This document shows, one piece after another, positions 12,323 to 27,587 of a DNA stretch of 64,000 nucleotides; the stretch's first letter is position 1; the number at the start of each line of letters is the position of its first letter. A program made the translations under genes and the position numbers. The stretch is from NCBI GenBank assembly GCA_037447605.1, contig CM074804.1, forward strand, positions 3,614,515-3,678,514, read 5' to 3'. The stretch comes from Zygnema circumcarinatum (Eukaryota; Streptophyta; Zygnematophyceae; Zygnematales; Zygnemataceae). The notes beneath the pieces are model-generated. The model did no database searches, was not told the DNA's origin, and saw only the letters and a program-made list of their open reading frames with translations.

Positions 12323-15300
12323 ATTTTATGTGGAGACTTCCAGCCTCCTCGCCCCATGCATTCACGTACCCTCCGCCTTCATTTCAGTCTGTGTATCGTC
12401 CAACAGACTGCTCAGCCCTTCCTCTCCCGCACCGTCTCCCACCCCCTCGTCCTCCACATCAATGTCCTGCCGAGGTCTTCGACCCAGAGCAAGTTTGAAT
12501 GGAGTTGTTTTCATGCGATGATCGACAGCAGAATTCATATGCCCTGAATTATCACAAATGCCAATACACTGTCTTAGGTGCTTTCGGGCTCAAAACTACT
12601 TCTTTCTTTTGTTATGAAAGTGGGCAAATTTCACCACATTGCATCTCCACATAGTAATCTCGGTATTGTCAACACAGGAAGGTGCCATCACCTGTCTTTC
12701 ATCACCCTATGGTGATGAAAGGCCTGTCCTCCCTCCTTTATCCCTCCTACTCTTGTCCCCCCCACTAGGATTGAGAACCCTTCAAACGTTACAAGATTAT
12801 AGAGGACAGCACGCACATTGGATGAGAGGGAGGCACGCTGCCCAGTCACGCCTCCCTGTAGAAGAGGTCCATCTGGAAATTAAGTCATGTACGGGACCGC
12901 TCCCTGGAACAAGAATAGGGCTGACATGGTTCTGCAGCATATCCTGGATCAACGAAGAAAGCAAGAAAAAAAACATCAGGAAAAACCTGTTCTTTCTAGC
13001 ATTCGGCGCGTATTATGGTTAATTTCAAGTGCCTGAGCTCACCTTCCCCTCCTGCGACGAGAAAGTAATTCCCCCAGAAAACCTTTCGCCTTCCATCTGA
13101 GCCGGGTCACATATAGCATCAGAGCCATTGCTGCATTCTTCCATTCCCGTACCCAACCCATTCCCCCCCTCCATGACATCATTCCTTCCCCCTTCTCCCT
13201 CCTTCTCCTTCCCCTCTCCTCCCAGCTCCTCACCCTGGCTTCCACTCTCCTCCCTCTCTTCCCCTCTATGCCTGCCTCTGTTCCTCCCTCCTCCGCGTCT
13301 ATGTCCATGCCACCTTCTCCCTCTCCCGTTCCGTCCCCAGTGATGGCCCCTCCATGGTTTCTGTTCTCCAAGACTGGGCTGCCCCCCCCCCTCCTCCTCC
13401 CTCCCAAGATGGTGAAACCCTTTGGGCCGTGCCCTCATCCTCGCTCCCGGCCAAATGGAACGAACTTTTTCGGCCACGGAGAATACAAAGGCCGGGGAAA
13501 CACCGGGTCCGGGTTGGAGCACAGCTGGCGGTCCGACAAGTGTGAGCCAAACCACGAGTTGCTGCGCAACGGCAGACTCTGAGGGGGAGTTCAGCGCAGC
13601 GAGGAGAGTGAAACGGGAGCCGATGTCTTCGGCACAGAGAATCCATGACTTGTCGCCATCTGGGGCATGCTCCATGTTCATCAATTCCAGCTGCATGAAG
13701 GGAATGAACTGCAGATTAGGGTTTAGTGAGAAGTCCGCTTCAATCGTGGTAATCCTGTAAAGTCGCCGAAGATGCAAATACCTTCTTAGAATCAAATTCT
13801 CTGCTGGATCAAGAGTACGAATCTGGGAGACGGACTCCCACCAATCGTTTGCTGCAAAATCTTTCATCCAAGCTAGCTCAAAGAAATCTATGAGAGCTGT
13901 CCTTCAGGATTGTTTGATGGCAGGTTTTCAATAGTCAGGGAGAAGAAACCGACCTGCATGTTCGCCCAGGGAGCAGGGGGCGGCCTTGCATGCCGAGTGA
14001 GAACATGGCGCGGGCCATCGCGGGGCCGCGGGCCGCGGTGCATTTGCACTTCCTCTCCGCTGCCGCCCGCCGGGGCCCCTTCCTCCCCCTGCTGCTGAGT
14101 GCAGTGCGAACACATAAGCAGAAACTGACGCACAACCTTCTCTGGGATTCCCATGTACTGGTCACTCAGCTGCACCCGAACAGACACTCAATAGGCATAG
14201 GAGAATCGCTTTGTTTTTTTAGAATTCAAAAGTTTGTCGGGACGAACTAACCAGCCTTATAACTCCATGAGCAAAGCAAAATTGGAACCAATGTTGTGTT
14301 CGATGAAATGGTTGGACCACGAGACTATCTGTAACGTAAGGAGCCACCCAGACAATCTTCACGTATCACGGCGCAATGCACTTCATGCCCCAGACTTTCC
14401 CCTCTTGCGATGGTGGAACTTCGAAAACCGACTCAAAACGGATGGACCAATGTAAATGTGCAAAAGTTGGGGAAATAGGACCTTTGCATGGATGCAAAAG
14501 AGCATGAATATTCTTATGGAAGACATTGCAACTTAAAAACAAAACGAATTCGAAGTGCTTGCGTTCCGAGTTTGCCTGAACGCGAAATTCCCTTAGTTTC
14601 TAAGCTGGAAAGTTATTCTCTCCTCGCAAGTCATTTCAATTCAGCAATTCTATATCCGCATAGGCAGCTATGTCACCTTGCGATGGGTCTTTCTGATGCC
14701 GCCGTGCCTCGTTTGCACCACATGCACGTCATGCAGAACTGACAGAATCTCGCTTGCCGGAACAACACGCCGAGGCTCACCCTGGCATTCCAACACCGTG
14801 CATGATAAGGAAAATGCCGATAATCTAAACTTAATCCCAACGAAACACCTAATGGAACTTCAGAACAATCAGCTTGACCAAACTGCTGCTTTCAAAAGAA
14901 CAACAATACATTAGCAGCAAGACAGCTCGGAAACTCTCAAATCCTGGAACAGCTACAATTCTGCCTTCCGCAGACTGTTTCTCTACCACTATGGCCCCCT
15001 CCCTCCACTTCACTCTCTATTATCCGCTTTCCCTTCGTTTATTTAGCTTTTCTCTCCCGCTCTTCCCTGCCCCCCTCACTCTCTTCCCCCACTCTCTCCC
15101 CCTCCCCCTTCGACTCTATAAGGAGGCGACTGGTACCTGATCATTAAGCGTGTAGACGGCATCATACAACCCTAATTGCGGCGAAGTTACCAGGTGATAC
15201 TTCTTTCTCCGCACTGCATGCCGGAACTTGGCGTCACCAGTCTGCCCCTTTGCGCCCTTCTGAAAGTCCGTCTTCAAGAACTGCCGCACCTGCTCGTACA

Positions 15301-15562
15301 GCTCATCTGAGATAATATTCGACCCTTTGCGCACATATTCAGCCAGCCACGTTCTGAACTCCCCGAACCCTAATGCGCCCGCCGAGCCATCCGGAGCTTC
15401 TGTTGTCTGCGACGGGCTCCCATCACGACTCGACACCAGCGCGTTCTCTCCCGCCGCTGCTGCCGCCACCCCTCCCTTCCCTTCACCTTCCTCTCCCTCC
15501 TCTCCCCTTCCTCCCTCCCATCCGCCCCCTACCCCGCCGCCCCTCTCTCCCTCCTTCGCCAT
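10525..15562 (-). CDS. Integrase-derived protein fused to a C-terminal SAM domain
   Basis: Seven exons on the minus strand: 15562-15137, 14781-14677, 14169-13950, 13851-13043, 12943-12817, 12543-12370, 11822-10525. All phases agree and give 1052 residues. Residues about 143-200 are an HHCC zinc module: H162-x5-H168, then C197-x2-C200 (LMCSHC). Residues about 300-390 follow the integrase core of the KRBA2/SCAND3/GINGER type (FMQLELMNMEHAPDGDKSWI, VGPPAVLQPGPG, SIWPGARM). The downstream integrase helices continue across two introns (VHDLISRWTSSTGRRDWAAC, LPLIQW, TTPFKLALGRRPR). The catalytic positions are changed: the first strand has E and N where D is usual, and the S-D-N-G turn reads PGPG. 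An Arg/Gly/Glu-rich stretch fills residues about 400-520. Residues about 620-660 are basic (GGHKRHRKG, possible nuclear signal). The last 70 residues are a SAM domain (FLEYAGLTQFAGALL, LALGLPVGACKKLRRAL). Host-like introns and lost catalysis suggest domestication. Function unknown; DNA or protein binding is inferred. The start at 15562 (MAKEGER) is the first ATG of a plausible N terminus. Confidence 0.85.
12060..12325. repeat. Pyrimidine-rich tract and poly(A) run inside an intron
   Basis: Lies in the intron between 12369 and 11823 of the integrase-SAM gene. About 12060-12240 is CT-rich on the plus strand, and 12292-12319 is an uninterrupted A run. On the coding (minus) strand this is a purine tract preceded by poly(T). 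It may be a retroposed tail or simple slippage; no coding content. Confidence 0.6.
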
Positions 15563-16544
15563 GGCTTTCCACAGACGGCCTCTGAAGGCAGGCGTTGTGC
15601 AGCTCTGGCCGCGGATGCTGCAATGTCGGAGTCGGCAATCCCACCAAAGAGACGCTCTTGAATCCGTCCTTCTCTCCCTCTCTCCCTTCCTCCCTCCGCC
15701 CGCGGCCTCGTCTTCTCGCGGCGGCGGGCGGTCAGCGCGACGCGAGGCCGGACTTCGGCAACTGCGCAGCCACCAAATATCGCGGACGCCGATTCTGGTC
15801 GCTGTACGAAGGTGCCGCGAACCTGCCGGGCCAGAAGGCGCCCTTTGGAGTCCAGTCAGTCCGTCCGTACAGGGTTGACTCTCAGGCCGTACGAAACGGG
15901 CCACGTGGCCAGAAGGGGGCCGTCGCATACGACAAAGGGGGTCACTGACCCGATGGGACGGAACCTGTTTGGCAGGAGCGTGGCTGGCCGGGGTTGCGAG
16001 TTTGGGCTTGAGGGGCGGGCAGGCTCGTGGGCTCTGCGGGCTTGTGCGGAGACAAGCTGGCGGTAGAGCACCACGCAACTCACGCTCTTTTTTTTTCGTA
16101 AATATGTAATGTGTTAGACAGAGGATTTTAGTGATTGGGTTGGTTGAGACGTGCAAGCCAACGCGTAGCTACATGTTGTGTATATATAGTTGCGAGTGTG
16201 CCTGGCCGTTGAAACACTGCAGGGCAGGGCAGGAGCATGTCTAGCTGGATTCCAAAAGGTCGGCTTAGTCAAACTGTAGTCAACAGCTTAGACTTAACCC
16301 TCTTATAAAAGCATCCCAAAAGCACATTCACCTGTCACCTCACTGCTGCTCTTTAATAAGGCCCATGTATTTACAAGCAGCACCACAGCTCAGACAGCAT
16401 GCTAACACGAATCCCGTCAATCAACATGAAGTCCCTCTGTGAACATGGCTGCAGTTAAAAAGTCCTTCCCACTGAACAGGCGCTTCGCAGCACCAAGCCG
16501 CCCTTCGCAAATCCCTCCGGAAACATCCCTCGGGACTGAAGCTC
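15563..16544. other. Intergenic region upstream of the integrase-SAM gene
   Basis: The minus-strand frame of the integrase-SAM first exon stays open upstream to about 16156, but the extension is Arg/Pro/Ser-rich with no domain, so it is treated as 5' UTR and promoter. Positions 15640-16070 are GC-rich with GTACGG words. No further gene was recognised before the methyltransferase stop at 16545. Confidence 0.45.
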
Positions 16545-19500
16545 TCAGCGCTTTCGGCACAGCGTTACCCCGTCTCCTACTGCCACCTGTCAGGCATGCA
16601 CAGCTCGGCATGGGTCATCATGGGCAATGTCCGCCTCTACTCACTGAGTAACTTAAGCATGGAGGTACACGTTCTCTATGCATAAAAATAAAAAAAAAGT
16701 GTACATGCTCACAAGCGGTAGGGATTGCAAAGCAGTACATCCGCTTAACATATTAAAAAACAAGCACCTTTCATGAGCTCAAATGAACAAGCTATAGAAA
16801 GGCAGAGGAGAACAGAGCAAAAGCAGCCAATGGCCCCACCATGCTCATATCCACCCGCTGGTCCATCACAATGAAGTCGTTGAAGTTCCGCAAAGCAACA
16901 GTCCTCACGTCTGTGACCTGCAAGTCAGCAGCCATGGAGCATTTTTTCTGACAACATCGCAGGCATCGGACTCACGCTACATCTGCGCAAAGCACCTGTT
17001 TATGTCTCACTCAAGGTATATGCCCGCTATCACACTTATACAGTATTGACTCCTTATGTGAGAATAATATCTTAATGACGACCTACTTGGAGAAAAACTG
17101 CATGGACACCCTGGCCAGCGCCGGCTCCATTAATGCTACGACTATCGCTCACAGATCTAGTTATCTAAAGTGCACGGGAATTACAGAAACAAGTAAAACA
17201 GTGCGATCCTTTACCTGGGGATCCGCAACATCACCGTGCCACAGCACATTATCCACCACCAATAGACCTCCCGGTCTTAACTGATACCCACAACACCAGT
17301 TTTCCAGCCACCCCAAAATGGAAAAGGAGTGAGGAAGAAAGTGAGATAAAAGAGTGCATAAGGCTTTGAACTGCAAACTCTTCGGCGCAGTTCAATGTTC
17401 CATTATAATATAGCATGGCGCGAGGGGAGATGACACGGATCACTCCTCTGTAAGTGTGCTATGAACGCTAGGAACAAGACGGCTTCTAGACGTCACGTAG
17501 CTGTGGCGGAATATGCACAATCACAAGAGCTACAAAAGTGAAATATATGAAGCATCACAGCTGCTGGTGAGACAGCATGCCTCGCATATTAGTTCTTCTA
17601 CAAACCCGCAATAGTTATGCACTGTTCAGTGTTGGAAAGGATCTGGTCTTACGAGCTGGAGCAAAAGCTCATAATATATGGAGTAACTGCGCTTATCCGC
17701 ATCCAAGAAGGCAAAATCATAGCTGCACAAAAAGATGAGAAAAATTGTCTCTTGAGCACTACACCATGTGGTCAGCCCTGTCCATAAACCATTCGCCTGT
17801 CGCTGTGTAGTCTGTACGACAGTTATGGGCGCACGTGACTTCTCGACTGAGCCTTGATGCGAGAAGGTAGATGACGCCAACAAAAAACGAAATACTTCGT
17901 TGATGTATAGAAACAAGAGAGGCTCCTCAGTCAAGAGGCAAACAGAAGCCAAGTTTTGGCATTCAGAACCAGCAACTACATTGAACAAAGAAGAAGCAAG
18001 ATAATGACTTAGAAACGCTAAACAAACGACATGAGCTTAGGTCTGATGCAAGGAGCAAACATGACTGGAGTTTTCCATGATCAATGCGTACATTGACAGA
18101 CAAATACGATCAGTCATGTCACGACTAAACCCACCTTTCAGCCTCTCCATTCTGCAATAGTGCCAGCAGCGTGTCCTCCGCTAAGCCCAGCCGAGCATCA
18201 ATCTGCGATAGACATGTTTCGTCCGTCGTATGTATAAGCAATAGCTGGACTGCAGCTACTCCTGAAGAAGCTCAGGCAGACTGGGTTATGCAGATAGAGA
18301 GCGGTCAGAAATAAGTTGTGTCAGGTTGGTGAACATGGCCAGATCCTTCACCTCAAAGGGTTCTGCACTTCGAAAACTGAGAGCAAAAACGGCAGGCCGA
18401 ATTATTCTCCTCACCTTATGCTCAACTCCTGCAAGACGAAAATATTTGCGTGCAAGCTCCATGCTCTGCTCGACCCTCTCACAAGCCACTAGTCGTCCAT
18501 GAGGTGGCAATGCCAGTGCTACTGAGATAGCTGAATAACCCTGCAAACCTTATTGAGGAGTAAGCCACAAAATACGTTCAGCCTAAAACACAACATGCAT
18601 ACGGCAAAACTAAGTTTCATCTCAATAGCTCACACCACTAGTTTGAACAGACGTGCTGTACAAACAGATTAAGAGAACACTTCGAAGCTCCTTAAACAAC
18701 AACCCACATATACCTGTGAAATGTATGACTTACCGCGAAAACACCAACTTCAATGCATTTCTCCGCGCCCATTAGTTTAGCCAACATGTACAACAACTGG
18801 CCCTGCTCTGGAGAGATCTGCTTCGGAAAAAAAACATTGATGCAAATCGTGAGTGGCCATTTTAACAGAGAAAGAAGTGCATACAGTCAGACATTTCAAC
18901 TTCATTACAAATCCAAAACCTTCACCAAACTGGAGTTTGGCTCACACAAGGCCGGCAGGTACTGGAATATGAGGAAAAACTATGCAAACCAAAGCAAACC
19001 ACAGCGTGCTTCACTGACACGTGAACTGCTTCAAAAAGGGGCATGTACGTTGGAAGCTTGAAAATCGACGCTGAGAATAGAAACAGAGATTTTTGAAGAG
19101 AACAAAGAGAAGGCGGACCCAGGAGCGAGGCAAAAGATTGCAAGCATTTTGAATCTGGACTGCAATATCGTTTCTTTTTACAAAGCTGTCCGTGTTAAAA
19201 AAAAAAAAAAAAAAAACAGGAACGTTGTTAATTCTGTCTCATGACTCACAGGAGCCTAAAGGCCATCGCTCTGGCAAGGTTTGTCTCTATGCGTGCAACT
19301 TAATGATTGGCTTTGACTACTACGATGGCCCTTTAAGCTGCCTACGGAAAACGTAAAGTTTCCATTGACGCTTCAACTCCAAAAGTAAAAACGATTAATG
19401 GCACAAGAGATCACCTGCATCGAGCTCCCGGGCATGGTCGCTGTCTCCTTCCGTACCTTTGCGAGAACCTGTGATGTCCACAGTTACGTACTGATTGAGA

Positions 19501-20223
19501 ATAGGCCTGACTTGGCGCATATGCAGATAGATCTTGTCCCATTAATCCTCAAATGTCCTAAGGTCTCTGTCGACAGAATCAGCACGAACCACTTCGATTA
19601 TGTGTGAGTGAGAAGCATCAAGTAAAGCCTAATTGCTAAAAAATGTCCGAGCTGCAGTTTTTGTGTAACCCCGCTGCGCACTTTATTGCAGTACTCCTAC
19701 GTTTCCCTCTCTAAAAGCTTCACGAGAGAAAGCCAGGAAATTGACCATAAGGTGTGTATTCCTTGGTTGCAGCACATGAGCAATTCAGAAGCAGGCGGCT
19801 CCACAAGCCTTGCTACATACGAATATTGAGACCGTGAGACTTTTGCCGAGCGAAACTCACCTCAGGCTCTCGAGTGTGAGAAAGAATGTATTCATGTATG
19901 CTCTCGGTCATCTGAACCGTCCTCCGTCCTCCAGGCTTGGCATCCTTTGCTGCTGCCTCCGGATGCAGGCCACTCGCTCTAACGCTTTTAAATTCTTTTC
20001 TTGCTCTTAAAGGAATTGACGTCGCAAAACGGCAGTAAGAAAGCTCTTGGCCGTTGCAAAAAGAATTCATGCCCACTCGTTTTAAATAGTGTGATGACGG
20101 TTGTAGTCTATCCTGCATGTATAGTTTCCATCTGAGAAGGCCAGGCTCTTGCAGCCTCCCACCGCACAACTGCAGGGCAGACGACCTCGCCGGGAAGAAA
20201 ATCTTCCCACACGAAGCCGCCAT
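16545..20223 (-). CDS. Plastid caffeoyl-CoA O-methyltransferase-like protein
   Basis: Cation-dependent O-methyltransferase (CCoAOMT superfamily) with a predicted plastid transit peptide, like the Arabidopsis At3g62000 group. Nine exons on the minus strand, every phase agreeing: 20223-19861, 19468-19415, 18817-18734, 18540-18415, 18202-18135, 17722-17653, 17280-17215, 16917-16840, 16586-16545, giving 316 residues. The mature part starts with MTESIHEYILSHTREPE. Then come TATMPGSSMQ, ISPEQGQLLYMLAKLMGA, CIEVGVFAGYSAISVALALP (SAM-binding motif), VACERVEQ, DFAFLDADKRSY (D239 and D241 region, metal ligand), GGLLVVDNVLWHG (D265-N266, metal ligands) and the terminal VAVGDGVTLCRKR. The last exon is only 42 bases. 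Reading through its donor would give a different hydrophobic tail ending at 16792, but the spliced tail is the one the family has. The natural acceptor is not known. The upstream region is shared head-to-head with the FtsH gene. Confidence 0.93.
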
Positions 20224-21426
20224 GGCTGCTCGCGCGGCTCTTCCTTGAAATGTCGATCGAGAGCAAGAGAAGCTGAATTCTTCTTGGAGGCAGGCACCCG
20301 CCTGGCGAGAAAAGCGCTGTGAGGATAGACGGCAGCAGCGGGTGCCTTTCCGTGGCTTTGTGTTGTGTTGTTGTGAATGGAGGGAGGAGGGAGAGGCCGT
20401 CTGCACTGACTACAGTACGACCTGCCCCATCCGACGCATTGCGACTCTCCCCTCGCAGTCAGTGCCGTTTCTTCGAGTTCAAGGATGCGCACAGGGGGAG
20501 AAAATGGCATTGATCTCACGTTGGCGAGGCCACCAAATGTACATGCACAAAATCAGCATGGAGAACCACGAGGAATTGGTCGCAAGGACCTAAGCACAAA
20601 AGAAAACAGCGAAGCGGAAAGAAAGGAGCGGAAAGCTACGCCTAGGCACACCAACGCAGCCCTCTCTAGAAGCAGCCGCGAAGGTCACCGATGTGCAGCA
20701 CATCGCGCATGTCACCCTGCATTTCCCGCATTCGCTGCACACATGCATGCATGGATGGATGGGGATGGCATGGCCGCATGGGTCCTGCAGTCCAGTGAGT
20801 TCCATGACTCCATGACCCCGTGCCACCGTGACCCCATCCATGCTTTTCCGAACTCTCACGGCATCCATGGATGGCAGCATTGGCATTGGCATTGGCATGC
20901 ATGCCTCAAATTCGGCGAAGCTGCGGGGCACCTTCTGGAACGTTCGCTGCGCCGCCGTTCCGCGTTCCGTCGCGTGCGGCGTTGGCGCCTTCGCGTCGGC
21001 CGGCAGCGGGCGCCACGTGGCCCCGCGCGGGCGGGCGAGCGCGGCCCCGCGCAGCCACACGCGGTCCCGTCCGTACGCACGCCATCCACCCTCGTGGCCC
21101 GCGCACCGCCGCCGATCCGCCCGCGATCGACGGCCCGTGCTGCCCGACGCTCACCGCGCTGCCCGCTGGGATCGCATCGGACGGCCAGGACGCGCCCACG
21201 CCTCGCGCCCGCCCTTGGGAGGGCGGGTGGCGGGGCCTGCCTGCGGGAGCGATACATAGGCGCAGTCCGCTAAATGGTGGAGGAGTCTTTCTTCAGGAAT
21301 TAGGCATTTGGACGCGGCCGAGGGAGGGAGGTGCATTCGAGCCGTTGCAGAGCGAGTGGGTCTGCGGGAGGGTGTAGTAAGCGAGTCAGGGAGAGGGAGA
21401 GGGTTGTGAATTCGTAGCAAGCAGCC
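20224..21426. promoter_or_regulatory. Shared head-to-head upstream region (methyltransferase / FtsH)
   Basis: A 1.2 kb interval between two divergent start codons, both for predicted plastid proteins. About 20880-21260 is strongly GC-rich and CpG-rich, and the last 170 bases before the FtsH ATG are purine-rich (GAGGGAG). A terminal fragment of a dispersed inverted-repeat element lies at about 20512-20710. No TATA box is obvious for either gene. Promoter role is inferred from position only. Confidence 0.4.
20512..20710. mobile_element. Solo terminus of the dispersed inverted-repeat element
   Basis: Begins ATTGATCTCACG and continues GGCGAGGCCACC, AATGTACATG, GGACCTAAGCACAA and TCTAGAAGCAGCCGCG. 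It runs to GGTCACCGATGTGCAGCACATC. The same series of words occurs reversed and complemented at about 50404-50583, and the first 120 bases resemble the ends at 49124 and 51418. No partner terminus was found nearby, so this looks like a broken or solo end. Confidence 0.7.
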
Positions 21427-25921
<4,495 letters not shown>

Positions 25922-27587
25922 AGGAAAAAGCTGTAGGGCAGCCGAAGTGATGCCCATCCATGTGTTTTTTACTTAGTCGTGTGTTCCTCTGTCTGGAGGA
26001 TTTGTGTTTTAAAATTGATAGGAGATTAAAAACGGAGCTAGTGAGGTTGGAGGAAAGTTGGGGTACAGCTGAGACAGAATGTAGGGCAAGTACATAACCG
26101 CATGCTGCACTGCTGATTGGACTAATTAACAGTCTCTCTTGTCAAAGTTACCTCAAGATTGTATGCGTATGACTGCTGGCATGGCCTTATATTGGTTAAC
26201 CAAAGAGGATGATTTGCTCGCGGAGATAAAAATGCAGGAGTTTGTCATGAATTATTCACATCTGCGATGTCTTTACTCTCAACTTTTCCCGCAGAATCTT
26301 AGTTAAACTTCTTTCTCCCACAACCTTCGTAACAGCGTCTCTCAATTTTTTTCATTTGAGCAAATTGCTCCTTGCCAATAAGTTTGTGTCGTCGATTTGA
26401 AAGTTGCCAAAGTGTGATAGTTCTAATATTTGAAATAGCATATGGTCGTAGACAACAGTTTCTGACGAAAGGCAAATTGATGCATGCGTGTCTGGAATGT
26501 GCCTGCGACAAGCAAAGCGGGCTTCTTGAAACTGGATTATATGAAAATGTTTTTGATAAAAGCGACATGATCATTCTGCAGTATGACATGTTCCACTCGG
26601 AAATTCTGTCGTATGATTTGGCTTCTTAACAGCGTAATCTTGTGAACATAGAGGACAATTATATTCCAATTTCTCATCGGAAATGAATTGTCCGACTTAC
26701 CACAGTATTTTTTATTCCTGCTGACTTGATAAATTTGGGCATGATCGACTGCATCTGTCATGTGTTGCGAATGCCATCGCGTCTTGTTCGTTGGAAACAC
26801 GGAGCGGGGATACGGAGTTTCACATGACATTTTCAACATCGGAAAAGAAAGGAACGATGCAGGCACCCGCCAATGTAGCGGGCACACTGAAAAGCTGCGA
26901 TATGTCTGATAAGGCAACCCTTTTCAGCCACTTGTGACAAGGAACACACTTCGACGTTGTGCCAACTGGATAGAACAGGTGGACCAAATTCTTCTGATAC
27001 ATATGAAATTGCTTTTTGTGCCGAGAAAGGGAGCAGACAATGTCTGTGCTCGGGACTCAGTTCCGACTGTAAGGAATTTTTAGCTCCGTGCGAAGGTTAA
27101 AGTAGCAGCTAAGCTATGAAAATTTGTCATGATCGACTAAGTCTTTGTTGAACCTGGCATATTCAACGTACAAGAGTGGATCACGTTGTTCACCAATCAT
27201 CTTAGACTCTACGCTTGCAAACATTGGGCAAAAAACCGATGAGGGTAGGCTGCAATACATGATTCAATCACAGCTCCCCACGTCGGACAAAACACTTATG
27301 TGGCAGACCTGCATTAGCCTATGCCATCGAAGGTTGCTCTCAACAGAAACCCACCCATCGAGGCTGACTCTCCCCACATCATGAGAGGGGAAACAGAATG
27401 CAATATGAACTGGACCGTGCATCCGAAAAACTATGTGGGACCAAACCTTAAGGGCCAGTGAATCAACTACAAGGCTTGTGGCTGCTTTACAGACGAGGGA
27501 AAACAAGGAACTTATTTGCGACCCGTACTAGCCATGTATCCACGACTTCAAGGATTTCGCTCACATGCCAATGTCAGCCACTGCTCG
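25922..27587. other. Intergenic region between convergent 3' ends
   Basis: Downstream of FtsH (plus) and of the FMN split-barrel gene (minus). AT-rich, with a few open frames of 60-126 codons that show no domain and no splice continuity. No RNA gene or repeat was recognised. Confidence 0.5.

Noticed and set aside
20485-21377. Several overlapping open frames of 130-260 codons upstream of FtsH
   Set aside because: GC-rich DNA lacks stop codons by chance; compositions are Arg/Ala/Pro-rich in every frame, and a transposon terminus overlaps the start.
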